Assembly (NCBI RefSeq): GCF_014384905.1
Contig: NZ_JACRSV010000001.1
Location: 744,001 to 808,000 of the forward strand
Direction of reading: 5' to 3'
From: Fumia xinanensis
Lineage (GTDB): Bacteria; Bacillota; Clostridia; Oscillospirales; Ruminococcaceae
DNA length: 64,000 bases
Made by a program: the position numbers and the translations under genes. The notes under the pieces are model-generated. The model was not told the DNA's origin. It did not search any database and worked only from the letters and a program-made list of their open reading frames with translations. This document shows positions 51,227 through 59,898 of this stretch, in pieces; the stretch's first letter is position 1, and each line of letters starts with the position of its first letter.

Positions 51227-52114
51227 ATGAAAAACACCATTTTTACCGGAGCCGGCATCGCTGTCGTCACTCCCATGAAGCAGGACGGCTCCATCGACTG
51301 GGAAAACTACGGCCGGATGCTTGACTGGCAGATCGACAACAAAGCAGATGCCATCATCGTCTGCGGTACTACCGGCGAATCGTCTACTCTAAACGACGAG
51401 GAGCACATCGAATCCATTCGTTTTGTTCAAAACCACGTAAACGGCCGTATTCCTGTTATCGCTGGGGCGGGCAGCAACGAGACAGCTTACGCCATCAAGC
51501 TGGCCAAAGAGTCAAAAGCGCTGGGTGTGGACGGTATTTTGGTCGTCACTCCCTACTATAACAAAACCTCTCAGCGGGGCCTCATCGCCCACTATAACGC
51601 CATCGCCGATGCCACTGACCTTCCGGTCATCGTTTACAGTGTGGCAGGCCGCACGGGCCTAAACGTCACTCCTGCCACCTGCAAGGAGCTTGCTAAACAT
51701 CCTAACATTGTGGCCATCAAGGAAGCCAGCGGAAACATCTCCCAGGTAGCTTCCATCCGCCACCTCTGCGGCGACGATTTGGATGTTTATTCTGGAAACG
51801 ACGATATGATTGTCCCCATCCTGTCCCTGGGCGGTAAAGGCGTTATCTCGGTGCTAGCCAATATCTGCCCCAAGGAGACTCACGATATCTGCCAGCTTTA
51901 CTTCGACGGCAAGGTCAAAGAAGCGGAGAAACTCCAGCTTGATTATCTGGATTTGATTCAGGCGCTTTTTGTCGATGTGAACCCGATTCCGGTCAAAGAG
52001 GCGGTTGCAGCTATGGGATTCGGTGCAAACTTCTGTCGGATGCCCCTTTACGGTATGGACGACAGCGGTAAAAAAGTTCTCATGGACGCCATGAAGGCCC
52101 ACGGGCTTTTGTAA
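51227..52114 (+). CDS. dapA: 4-hydroxy-tetrahydrodipicolinate synthase
   Basis: A 295-residue DapA with the full family set: GIAVVTPMKQDGSIDWENY, CGTTGESSTLNDEEH, VVTPYYNKTSQRGL, VIVYSVAGRTG and the Schiff-base lysine in VAIKEASGNISQ near residue 165. It condenses pyruvate with aspartate semialdehyde. Ribosome site AATGGAGGG. The 168-nt gap after asd contains a small GC hairpin (ACCCCGTATCGGGGCT) but no clear terminator. Confidence 0.97.
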   Translation: MKNTIFTGAGIAVVTPMKQDGSIDWENYGRMLDWQIDNKADAIIVCGTTGESSTLNDEEHIESIRFVQNHVNGRIPVIAGAGSNETAYAIKLAKESKALGVDGILVVTPYYNKTSQRGLIAHYNAIADATDLPVIVYSVAGRTGLNVTPATCKELAKHPNIVAIKEASGNISQVASIRHLCGDDLDVYSGNDDMIVPILSLGGKGVISVLANICPKETHDICQLYFDGKVKEAEKLQLDYLDLIQALFVDVNPIPVKEAVAAMGFGANFCRMPLYGMDDSGKKVLMDAMKAHGLL

Positions 52115-52131
52115 CTTAAAAACGCGTATCA

Positions 52132-52163
52132 CAAAAGCCTGGAACAGTCGTTTCAGGCTTTTG
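52132..52163 (+). terminator. Attenuator-like hairpin between dapA and dapB
   Basis: CAAAAGCCTG (52132-52141) pairs with CAGGCTTTTG, loop GAACAGTCGTTT. No long T run follows, so it may only reduce read-through or protect mRNA. Confidence 0.5.
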
Positions 52164-52229
52164 GAGTACCTGGAAGGGTTATTTCCCGGGAAAAGGGGAG
52201 ATTCTCTCCTAAAAGAAAGGATTGTTTCA

Positions 52230-52982
52230 ATGAAGGATATATTGCTTTGCGGCTGCCAAGGTAAAATGGGCCATGTAGTCCGTGCCTGTGTTGCTGAACG
52301 GGAAGATTGCCGTATTGTGGCAGGCGTTGATGTAAACGCAGACGCTCAGGCGGATTTTCCAGTCTATCAAAATGCCATGGATTGTGGGGAAAAAGTGGAT
52401 GTCATTATCGACTACTCCCATCCCAATTCGTTAGACGGGCTTTTGGAGTACTCTTTTGCGAAAAATGTTCCAATCGTGCTGGCTACCACCGGTTATCATC
52501 CCGACCAGATCCAGAAAATTGAGGAAGCCGCTAAAAAAATCCCGATTTTCTTTTCTTTTAATATGTCTCTGGGCATCAATCTGTTGGCGGAGCTGGCCAA
52601 AAAAGCGGCGGCCTTTTTGGGAGACCAGTTCGACATTGAAATCGTCGAGAAGCACCATAACCGAAAAGTCGACGCTCCCAGTGGTACAGCGCTGATGCTG
52701 GCCGACGCCATCAACGAGGCCATGGACAACAAAGAAGTCTACGTCTACGACCGGCATTCCGTCCGTAAAAAACGGGAGAAAAATGAGATCGGCATCTCTT
52801 CCATCCGGGGCGGCACCATCGTGGGCGAGCATGAGGTGATATTTGCTGGTCACGACGAAATCATCACCCTGGGCCATACCGCTATGTCCCGGGAAATTTT
52901 CGCCGTCGGCTCCATCAATGCGGCAATTTTTATGAGCAACCAACAGAAGCCCGGCCTGTACCGTATGTCGGACTTGCTGTAA
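52230..52982 (+). CDS. dapB: 4-hydroxy-tetrahydrodipicolinate reductase
   Basis: A 250-residue DapB. NAD(P) site CGCQGKMGH near residue 8 (GCQGKMG), VIIDYSHP, LATTGYHPDQ, FSFNMSLGINLL and the substrate loop EKHHNRKVDAPSGTA. It reduces the DapA product. The ATG at 52230 follows AGAAAGG; in-frame sequence upstream is the hairpin region and is not coding. A C-terminal AIFMSNQQKPGLYRM is family-typical. Confidence 0.95.
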   Translation: MKDILLCGCQGKMGHVVRACVAEREDCRIVAGVDVNADAQADFPVYQNAMDCGEKVDVIIDYSHPNSLDGLLEYSFAKNVPIVLATTGYHPDQIQKIEEAAKKIPIFFSFNMSLGINLLAELAKKAAAFLGDQFDIEIVEKHHNRKVDAPSGTALMLADAINEAMDNKEVYVYDRHSVRKKREKNEIGISSIRGGTIVGEHEVIFAGHDEIITLGHTAMSREIFAVGSINAAIFMSNQQKPGLYRMSDLL

Positions 52983-53041
52983 AGAATGTTCCCTTTACAG
53001 AATGAATAAGCTGTAACAAACGGGTTTAAGGAGGTTTTGAC

Positions 53042-53506
53042 ATGAAGACAATCACCGCCATCACGACGACTGAAGATGTTGCATTGGTGACATTGAGTAA
53101 GGTTCCTGCTACAGTGGATTTTATTTCCCGGATTTTTGATGCGCTGGAAGAGGAGGGGGTCATCGTTGATATGATTTCCCAAACTGCCCTCACCGGCGAA
53201 TACGTATCTGTTTCCTTTACAGCGGACAGCGAGGACATCGGCAAAATCATGGAGCTCTCTCAGCGGATCAGCCAGAAAAATCCCTCTATTCGGCCGCTTG
53301 TCAGCAACGGAAACGTCAAGGTTTCCCTCTATGGAGAAGAAATGCCCAACCGTTACGGCGTGGCGGCAGAGGTATTCCGCGTGCTGCGGGAATGCGAGAC
53401 AGATATTTTGATGATCACCACGTCTGCTACCGATATTTCACTGCTTTTAGACAGCGCGACCAGTGAGCAGTGCATAGAAGCCCTCAAAAAGGCATATAAT
53501 TTGTAA
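53042..53506 (+). CDS. Stand-alone ACT-domain regulatory protein (aspartokinase-like)
   Basis: A 154-residue protein of two ACT units resembling the regulatory half of aspartokinase: VALVTLSKVPATVDFISRIFDALEEEGVIVDMISQT and VKVSLYGEEMPNRYGVAAEVFRVLRECETDILMITTSATDISLLL. No catalytic domain. It follows dapB by 59 nt and sits under the lysine leader, so it may sense lysine or threonine and act on an aspartokinase elsewhere; this is inference. Confidence 0.8.
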   Translation: MKTITAITTTEDVALVTLSKVPATVDFISRIFDALEEEGVIVDMISQTALTGEYVSVSFTADSEDIGKIMELSQRISQKNPSIRPLVSNGNVKVSLYGEEMPNRYGVAAEVFRVLRECETDILMITTSATDISLLLDSATSEQCIEALKKAYNL

Positions 53507-53533
53507 AAAAAATATGAACGAGCAAGAATAAAC

Positions 53534-53562
53534 TTGTCTTTTGCTCCAAATTCTGCTATACT
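53534..53562 (+). promoter_or_regulatory. Promoter of rpsB
   Basis: TTGTCT (53534-53539), 17 nt, TATACT (53557-53562). The leader to rpsB is about 120 nt, long enough for autoregulation. Confidence 0.7.
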
Positions 53563-53689
53563 GTTACACGCATTACGCACGCACATTTTCACTGCGCAGG
53601 GTGCCAAACTGTATTGGTAGCGCGGCTATAATTGTGCGGAGGATGGCAGGGGAGACTCTGACCAAATAACCAAATTTAGGAGGGCTACT

Positions 53690-54430
53690 ATGGGAGTAGT
53701 ATCTATGAAACAGCTTTTGGAAGCTGGCGTACACTTTGGTCACCAGACCAGAAGATGGAACCCGAAAATGGCACCGTACATTTTCACTGAGAGAAACGGC
53801 ATTTACATCATCGACCTGCAGAAAACCGTCAAGAAACTGGACGAAGCGTATATGTTTGTCCGTGACACCGCTCAAAACGGCGGCGAGATTCTCTTTGTCG
53901 GCACCAAGAAGCAGGCCGGCGATTCTGTCAGAGAAGAAGCGGAACGCTGCGGTATGCACTTTGTCAACGCCCGTTGGCTCGGCGGCATGCTCACAAACTT
54001 TAAGACCATCACCCGCAGAATCGACAGACTGGCTCAGCTTCGCAAAATGGAAGAGGACGGCACCTTTGAGTTGCTTCCCAAGAAAGAAGTCATCAAGCTG
54101 AAGCTGGAAATCGAGAAACTGGAAAAATTCATTGGCGGTATCAAGAACATGAAATCTTTGCCTGCCGCTTTGTTCATCGTAGACCCCAAGAAAGAGAAAA
54201 TTGCGGTTGCGGAAGCGAGAAAGCTCCACATCCCGATTGTCGCCATCGTCGATACCAACTGTGATCCAGACGAAGTCGATTACGTCATTCCCGGCAACGA
54301 CGACGCCATCCGTGCAGTCAAACTGATTGCAGGTGCCATGGCCAGTGCTGTCATGGAAGGCCGTCAGGGTAGCGCTGACGTTGCGGAAGCAACTCCGGAA
54401 GCTCCTGTTGAAGAAGTTGCCGCTGAATAA
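53690..54430 (+). CDS. rpsB: 30S ribosomal protein S2
   Basis: A 246-residue S2. MKQLLEAGVHFGHQTRRWNPKM, FTERNGIYIIDLQKTVKKL, RWLGGMLTNFKTITRRI and ALFIVDPKKEKIAVAEARKLHIPIVAIVDTNCDP are all typical. The tail is acidic and Ala-rich. Ribosome site TAGGAGGG. tsf follows after a hairpin, the universal order. Confidence 0.98.
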   Translation: MGVVSMKQLLEAGVHFGHQTRRWNPKMAPYIFTERNGIYIIDLQKTVKKLDEAYMFVRDTAQNGGEILFVGTKKQAGDSVREEAERCGMHFVNARWLGGMLTNFKTITRRIDRLAQLRKMEEDGTFELLPKKEVIKLKLEIEKLEKFIGGIKNMKSLPAALFIVDPKKEKIAVAEARKLHIPIVAIVDTNCDPDEVDYVIPGNDDAIRAVKLIAGAMASAVMEGRQGSADVAEATPEAPVEEVAAE

Positions 54431-54448
54431 TTTTCGAGGAAATGTTTG

Positions 54449-54480
54449 CAAAATGCCCGGAGGATTCTTCGGGCATTTTG
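54449..54480 (+). terminator. Hairpin between rpsB and tsf
   Basis: AAAATGCCCG pairs with CGGGCATTTT. It resembles the partial attenuator known between rpsB and tsf in other bacteria; no long T run. Confidence 0.55.
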
Positions 54481-54502
54481 ATAAGATTAGGAGGAATAAA
54501 TT

Positions 54503-55405
54503 ATGGCATTCACTGCTAGCGATGTAAAAAATCTGCGTGAAAGAACTGGCTGCGGCATGATGGACTGTAAAAAAGCCCTGACTGAATCCGGCGGCGATAT
54601 GGATAAAGCAATTGAACTTCTCCGTGAAAAAGGACTGGCTGCCGCTGCGAAAAAATCCGGCAGAATCGCGGCTGAAGGCTTGGTTGTCTCCGTTGTGGAA
54701 GGCAATGTAGGCGTTGTGCTGGAAGTTAACGCTGAAACCGACTTTGTTGCGAAAAACGCTGATTTTGTCGCTTTTGTAAACAGCGTTGCCCAGACCATCA
54801 TCAAAGAAAATCCCGCTGACATCGAGGCGCTGAACGACATGAAATGTGTCGGCACCGATATGACCGTTGCCGAGGCTCTCCGCGAGAAAATCCTCGTCAT
54901 CGGCGAGAACATGAATATCCGCCGTTTTGAGCGTCTTGAAGGAGCTTTGGTTCCTTACGTACACGGCGGCGGCAAAATCGGCGTCATGGTACAATTTGAC
55001 ACTGATTGTGCTGATAAAGATGGTTTCGTTGCCTGCGGCAAGGACATCGCTATGCAGGTTGCCGCTGCGGCTCCTCAGTACCTCTCCAAAGAGGAGGTTC
55101 CTTCTGAGGTTGTCGACAAAGAAAAAGAAATCCTCACCGCCCAGGCCATCAACGAGGGCAAACCCGCCGCTATCGCGGAGAAGATGGTCAATGGCAGAAT
55201 CGCCAAATACTACAAAGAAGTCTGCCTGTTGGAGCAGCCCTTTATCAAAGACGACGAGCTCACTGTTGCAAAATACGTGGAGAACGTCGCCAAGGAATTG
55301 GGCGGCAAATTGGTTCTCACCAAATTTGTCCGCTTCGAAAAAGGCGAAGGCCTTGAGAAGAGAGAGGACAACTTTGCCGACGAAGTTGCCAGCATGATGA
55401 AATAA
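54503..55405 (+). CDS. tsf: Elongation factor Ts
   Basis: A 300-residue EF-Ts, the GDP/GTP exchange factor of EF-Tu. UBA-like start AFTASDVKNLRERTGCGMMDCKKALTESGGDMDKAIELLREKG, the core EVNAETDFVAKNADF and VPYVHGGGKIGVMVQF. Ribosome site TAGGAGG. In most Firmicutes pyrH and frr follow; here a transposon module comes next, so that synteny is broken. Confidence 0.98.
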   Translation: MAFTASDVKNLRERTGCGMMDCKKALTESGGDMDKAIELLREKGLAAAAKKSGRIAAEGLVVSVVEGNVGVVLEVNAETDFVAKNADFVAFVNSVAQTIIKENPADIEALNDMKCVGTDMTVAEALREKILVIGENMNIRRFERLEGALVPYVHGGGKIGVMVQFDTDCADKDGFVACGKDIAMQVAAAAPQYLSKEEVPSEVVDKEKEILTAQAINEGKPAAIAEKMVNGRIAKYYKEVCLLEQPFIKDDELTVAKYVENVAKELGGKLVLTKFVRFEKGEGLEKREDNFADEVASMMK

Positions 55406-55441
55406 TTTACTTTTTGTCACCTTCTGTTCCAGAATTGCAAA

Positions 55442-55461
55442 TTGTCCGACCAAAAACGACA
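55442..55461 (-). repeat. TGTCGTTTTT box, copy A (minus orientation)
   Basis: On the minus strand this reads TGTCGTTTTTGGTCGGACAA. It shares its first ten bases and a following GACAA with the box at 55635. It is also a 9-bp hairpin with an 11-nt loop on the plus strand. Confidence 0.5.
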
Positions 55462-55490
55462 ATTTGATCAATCGAAAAACAGCAAGAATT

Positions 55491-55533
55491 AACACCGGAA
55501 TTGTCTGCAAAAAGACGGTTCCGGTGTTTTTTA
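55491..55533 (+). terminator. tsf terminator
   Basis: AACACCGGAA (55491-55500) pairs with TTCCGGTGTT (55519-55528), then TTTTTA. The transposon-like sequence starts about 100 nt beyond. Confidence 0.9.
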
Positions 55534-55634
55534 TTTCTGCAAAAAAGGTCTCAAGCCCCACAACCCGCCATTTAACCCGAAAGTTGCCCCTGAAAAACGC
55601 ATATAGAACTGCGGTTTTATAATGATATTTTTTC

Positions 55635-55656
55635 TGTCGTTTTTCAATTAGACAAC
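55635..55656 (+). repeat. TGTCGTTTTT box, copy B: candidate left end of the Tn7-like element
   Basis: TGTCGTTTTTCAATTAGACA, 42 nt before the TnsB-like gene. TGTCG-type termini are typical of Tn7/Tn5053-like elements whose transposase is of the DDE TnsB type. No matching right end or target-site duplication could be found by eye. Confidence 0.45.
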
Positions 55657-55676
55657 AACATAGATTTTCTGAAAAA

Positions 55677-57239
55677 ATGGTATTTATTCGTAGAAAACAA
55701 GGCGTTTTTTCCGAAAAAAATAACGTGTCTCCGCGCACCGTCCAAAAATGGTATTATAAATATCTGGCCTGCGGTGAGAACGCCTTGTATACGGCAGAAA
55801 GGAAAAAGACAAATCCGCCCTTGACCGAAATGCAAAAGAATATCCGATGGGCGATCAACCGGTATTTTTACAGCGGCAGAAGAATGTCGTTAAATGGAGC
55901 CTATGAAATGCTTTTGCTGAGTAAATATACCCATTCAGACGGAAGCCTGATAGAAGGATACCCTACCTTTTATCAGTTCCGCTATTTCTATTACTCCCAC
56001 GAAAACCCGATCAAAAAAGCAATCTCGCAACAGGGGTTGTCCTACTATCAACGCAACATGAGACCACTCTATGGAAAGTCTGCCTCTTACGCCAGGTCGA
56101 TCGGGACATACGAAATAGACGCCACCGAAGCGGATATCTATCTGGTTTCAAAATTAGACCGAAGCCAGGTGATCGGAAGGCCGGTCATCTATATGGCGGT
56201 AGACGTTGCCTCGCAGTTGATCGCCGGGGTGTATGTGGGGCTGCAATGGGGAGAGGAATCGGTCATAGAGTGTCTCAGAAACGCGGCGTCTGATAAAGTG
56301 GAGTACGCTGCCCGGTACGGTATTGCTGTTACGAAAGACCAGTGGCTTTCCTGCGGGCTGCCGGGCTGCTTGGTGACAGACAGGGGAATGGAGTTTTTGG
56401 GAAAGCGCATGGAAGAACTGTGCGCCCGGTATGACATTACTGTTACCGGACTGCCGCCTTATCGTCCAGACCTCAAGGGCAGCGTGGAAAAAGCCTTCGA
56501 CCTTTTACAGGGAAGGTACAAGCCTCTGTTGAAACGCCAGGGAGTGATAGAAGAGGATTTTCAGGAAAGGGGAGCGCCAGACTACAGGATGGAGGCTTCC
56601 CTGACGCTCTATGAGTTTACCCAAATCGTAATCCATTGTATCGTCTACAACGCAGGACGTGTCCAGTATCATTTTGTACGGACATCGGAGATGGCTGCAG
56701 ACGACGTCCAGCCGGTGGCCAATCAGATATGGGACTGGTACGCTCAAAAAGGGCTGATGAATCTGATACCGGTTTCAGACAACGAAACACACGGCGTCCT
56801 TTTGCCGCGAGAGGATGGATTTTTAACAAGAAGAGGGCTTGCATTCCGTCATCTGACCTACCGCAATGACCGCTTTCATACCCGTTACGCAGTTGCCGGA
56901 ATCAAGGGCAGGGAATCTGTAAAAGTGGCATACGACCCGCTTTGCACGGATACGGTTTACCTGATCGAGAACGGGGAATACATCCCGTTTTCCCTGACAG
57001 GCGCTTCTTCCGGATTCGAAAATACAACCTACGCAGAGGTATGCCGGTTTCTGGAGGAAGAGAGAGCTTTAAAAAATGAATGGAGAAAAAGGAAAGTGCA
57101 AAATAAAGTGGATTGTGCAAAAAGCATCCGCGAAATCGCTCAAAATGCAGCAGATCATCATCCGTCTCTCAATACGAAAGAATCTATTGAGAATATGAAG
57201 GAAAATAGAAGTCGCGAAGAAGATGGAGGAGCTTTATGA
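55677..57239 (+). CDS. TnsB-like DDE transposase (Mu/rve family)
   Basis: A 520-residue transposase with an RNase H-like rve core. The catalytic triad is readable: D148 in GTYEIDATEADIYLV, D235 in VTDRGMEFLGKRM and E271 in KGSVEKAFDLLQGRY. A helix-turn-helix (NNVSPRTVQKWYYKYL, residues 15-30) leads, and a C-terminal Mu-type beta-barrel follows (FLTRRGLAFRHLTYRNDRF). No strong ribosome site stands before the ATG at 55677; the frame is open to about 55626, so the N-terminus may be longer or truncated. Its stop overlaps the next start by 4 nt. Confidence 0.85.
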   Translation: MVFIRRKQGVFSEKNNVSPRTVQKWYYKYLACGENALYTAERKKTNPPLTEMQKNIRWAINRYFYSGRRMSLNGAYEMLLLSKYTHSDGSLIEGYPTFYQFRYFYYSHENPIKKAISQQGLSYYQRNMRPLYGKSASYARSIGTYEIDATEADIYLVSKLDRSQVIGRPVIYMAVDVASQLIAGVYVGLQWGEESVIECLRNAASDKVEYAARYGIAVTKDQWLSCGLPGCLVTDRGMEFLGKRMEELCARYDITVTGLPPYRPDLKGSVEKAFDLLQGRYKPLLKRQGVIEEDFQERGAPDYRMEASLTLYEFTQIVIHCIVYNAGRVQYHFVRTSEMAADDVQPVANQIWDWYAQKGLMNLIPVSDNETHGVLLPREDGFLTRRGLAFRHLTYRNDRFHTRYAVAGIKGRESVKVAYDPLCTDTVYLIENGEYIPFSLTGASSGFENTTYAEVCRFLEEERALKNEWRKRKVQNKVDCAKSIREIAQNAADHHPSLNTKESIENMKENRSREEDGGAL

Positions 57240-58551
57240 AAGCAGAATACCGTTTCGTACCGGCGTATCCGGATAACCCTTTTATCTCGTCTCTTCCCAA
57301 AAGGCTGACAGCAGGAGAGCTGATGGAAAAGATTCGGAGCAGTATACCGCCGTGGGATCGTTCTGTGCAAATGTCCTCTGTAGAAAGGCTTTCCCATTGC
57401 AACAAAATATATGAGGCGTTTTATCCGCTCCATTTTGCCCCAACGATATATAATCTGCTGTATAACGGTATGATCGGTTCCTATGCACAAAAGAATTCGG
57501 TAAAGGCAATCCGCCAGATGACAGCGATTCAGAATGCCATCGGTCGGAATCAGAGACCCTGTACAACGACTTTCTCCACCCAATCCATGAGCTGCTCGAT
57601 ACTGGGCATATCCGGAATCGGAAAGTCCTCTACCATTGCGAGGATCTTAAACCTGTTTCCGCAGGTAATCGAGCACACGGAATTTGAGGGAAGTCCGTTT
57701 TTCTGCAAACAGATCAATTATCTGAATGTGCAGTGTCCATCCGACTGTTCGGTAAAGGCCATGTGTACGGATATCCTGTTGCAAATAGACCGTATTTTGG
57801 GGACAGAGTATGCGGCAAAGGCCGTGAGAAGGCGGCAGTCTGTTACACTGGACGCTCTGGTGGCTCAGCTGTCTCAGCTTTGTATCACCCATAATATAGG
57901 GGTTATCATCATCGACGAGATACGAAATGTACTGTCCGCAAGCACAAAGGGAGGAAATCATGGAAGACTGGTGCGCTTTTTGGTACAGTTGATGAACGAC
58001 ACCGGTATTTGCGCTGTTTTGGTCGGTACGACGGAGGTAGGGGCGTTCTTTGATTCAGAACCGCATTTGGCAAGGAGGACGCGGGGACTGCGCATAGGAG
58101 CGCTGGAATACGGGGAACCATTTTATCATTTGCTGGCCGGTTTGTGGCAGATGCAGTACACTCAATTTTATCAGCCGCTGACAGACAGGATGGAGGGGCT
58201 GCTCTTTGAGATATCCGGCGGCCTTCCGGCGTGCTGGCACAGGTGATAGCACTGGCGCAGACCCATGCCATTGAATCCGGCGCGGAGGTTTTGTCGGAAG
58301 AAGTGATACGAAAAACCGTTTCCCTGTATCGGTTGAGAGCGCCGTCTGATACAAATGCCGTTACAGATCCTGCCTCTGACTTTCAGACAGCAAAATCCAT
58401 CCTGTCTCAAGATGAGCCGCAGGGAAAAAGGGGAAGGCCGAAATGCTGTCGGGACAGCGGAGACCTATTGGCCTTATTGCAAAACAACAGAGAAAACGCC
58501 AGCCGGTTAAAAGAACGGCTGGCATCTTTGAAAATGCTGGAGGTACTGTGA
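57236..58551 (+). pseudogene. TnsC-like AAA+ ATPase, one frameshift
   Basis: An AAA+ transposition regulator. Walker A GISGIGKS (residues 124-131), Walker B GVIIIDEI (DE at 227-228) and a sensor-type VLVGTTEVGAFF. The frame ends early with a TGA at 58244-58246, but a second frame from about 58231 continues the family ending (VLAQVIALAQTHAIESGAEVLSEEVIRKTVSLYR) to 58551. Restoring one G in CCGGCG (58227-58231) joins them as GGLPGVLAQ. So a single-base deletion breaks the gene; sequencing error or slippage in a short G run cannot be ruled out. TnsC selects targets and bridges TniQ and TnsB. Confidence 0.85.
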
Positions 58552-58552
58552 A

Positions 58553-59755
58553 ATGCTGCCGTTTTTCCCAACTCCATACCCGGAAGAACTGTGGTACTCC
58601 GTTCTCTGCCGGTATCACCTGCGGACGGGGAATAAGAAAACATCTACTACTATGAAAGAACTTTTCGGGAAAGCAAACGCTTCGATGAATATATTTTTTG
58701 CCAACCCAGGGTTTTACGGAGTGATCGACACATTGCCGAACGGACTGTTTGACAGGGAAGAACTGTATGACCGGCATACGCTGACGCCATATGTTTTAAG
58801 GTTCTCTCATGATTTAAGGAGAACAAAAACCCATCAGCATATTGTATGGGGAGCCGAAGAAAAGGAATACACTGGCAGCTTAAAACAGTGGACGTCCCAG
58901 GACGGCGGATATCTGCGCTTTTGTCCCATCTGTGCAAAGCGCGATCTTCAAACTTACGGGGAAACTTATTGGCATACGCCTCATCAGATACAGGCGATGC
59001 CGCTCTGCCCAATCCATAAATGCAGGTTGGAAAGGGCGGACGGGGCAGAGATGCGGACGCTGCGCCAAAAGTTTTATCCGGCGTCGTCAATCCCCAATTT
59101 GAAAACTACGGCAGACTGTAATGTCTCAGAGCAGGAGGTAAAGTTGAGCGATATGCTGTACGCTTTTTGGAATACACCTCTTGTGAATGACATCACATCA
59201 CTGCCCGATTCGCTGTTTCACCTGCTCCAAAACAAGGATATTTTTCTTTCGGGGGGTATCAGGTGGAGTGGAAGCCGCTGTTGAAAGAGCTGGAATCCTA
59301 TTGGGGGGAGACTTTTCATCAACTCATAGACCCCGAATACCTTTGGAATCAATCTTTACCACATCACCCGTACAGGGAGATACTGCCGTCCGGAATTATA
59401 TGGATTGCTGGCTGTTTTTCTCAATCTTAGCCCGGAACAGATGTTAAATCCGATGACCATCCCGGATGAAATAAAGAGCAGGATGGAAAGGCTCTGCAAA
59501 GAAAGGGAAAGATGGGATAAAGGCAAAGCGGCTGAGGCGTTAGGAATCCCCACAAGGTTTTTGGAAATTGTTGTCAGGCAGAGAAACATGAAACCATTTT
59601 GGAACGATCAGCAGCAAAAGCTGCCTGTGCGGATTTATTTGGAAAAAGGGGATAAGGAAAGGGCAAAGCAGAGAATGGATAAGCTGCGGATGGGCAGTTT
59701 GGGTGAGTACGTCTCCTATTGCATGAGAAGGGAATGGGGGAGCAGTAAAGGGTAA
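58553..59755 (+). pseudogene. TniQ family target-selector, two frameshifts
   Basis: TniQ/TnsD-type protein. The start LPFFPTPYPEELWYSVLCRYHLRTGN and the zinc site CPICAKRD...MPLCPIHKCRLE are diagnostic. The first frame stops at 59284. A G6 run at 59251-59256 would be G7 in an intact copy and gives SGGYQVEWKPLLKELESYWGETFHQLIDPEYLW in the next frame. A second single-base change near 59390 (extra C) leads to EILRPELYGLLAVFLNLSPEQM and the end at 59755. Ribosome site CTGGAGG ahead of the ATG at 58553. TniQ normally recognises the insertion site. Confidence 0.85.
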
Positions 59756-59758
59756 AAG

Positions 59759-59807
59759 AAAGGCGGGAATGAGAATGTGTTTCTCAAACCCGCCTTTTGT
59801 TTTTTTA
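59759..59807 (+). terminator. Terminator after the transposition genes
   Basis: AAGGCGGG (59760-59767) pairs with CCCGCCTT, inside it TGAGAA/TTCTCA, then TTGTTTTTTT. Confidence 0.85.
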
Positions 59808-59849
59808 TTACAAGAGGAAAATCGGAGATTTTCTACCTTGGTCGTAACA

Positions 59850-59898
59850 AAAAATAGCAGATGACGTACTCGCTATAGTTGAGTAGAATAGCTATTTT
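59850..59898 (-). terminator. Terminator of the minus-strand wall-binding gene
   Basis: AAAAATAGC and GCTATTTTT frame a long loop; T6 follows on the minus strand. Confidence 0.7.

Larger units (their letters stand above)
55635..59757 (+). mobile_element. Decaying Tn7/Tn5053-like transposition module after tsf
   Basis: Three genes in transposition order, tnsB-tnsC-tniQ, with 4-nt and 1-nt spacings; the second has one and the third two single-base frameshifts. Inserted immediately downstream of the tsf terminator. No tnsA, no Cas gene and no tnsE were found. The right boundary is not identified, so wall-protein genes beyond may or may not be cargo. Confidence 0.7.

Noticed and set aside
53573..55738. 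A 721-codon open frame on the minus strand across rpsB and tsf
   Set aside because: It lies antisense to two certain genes. Its openness comes from their biased codons, and the sequence is Phe/Val/His-rich without any family pattern.
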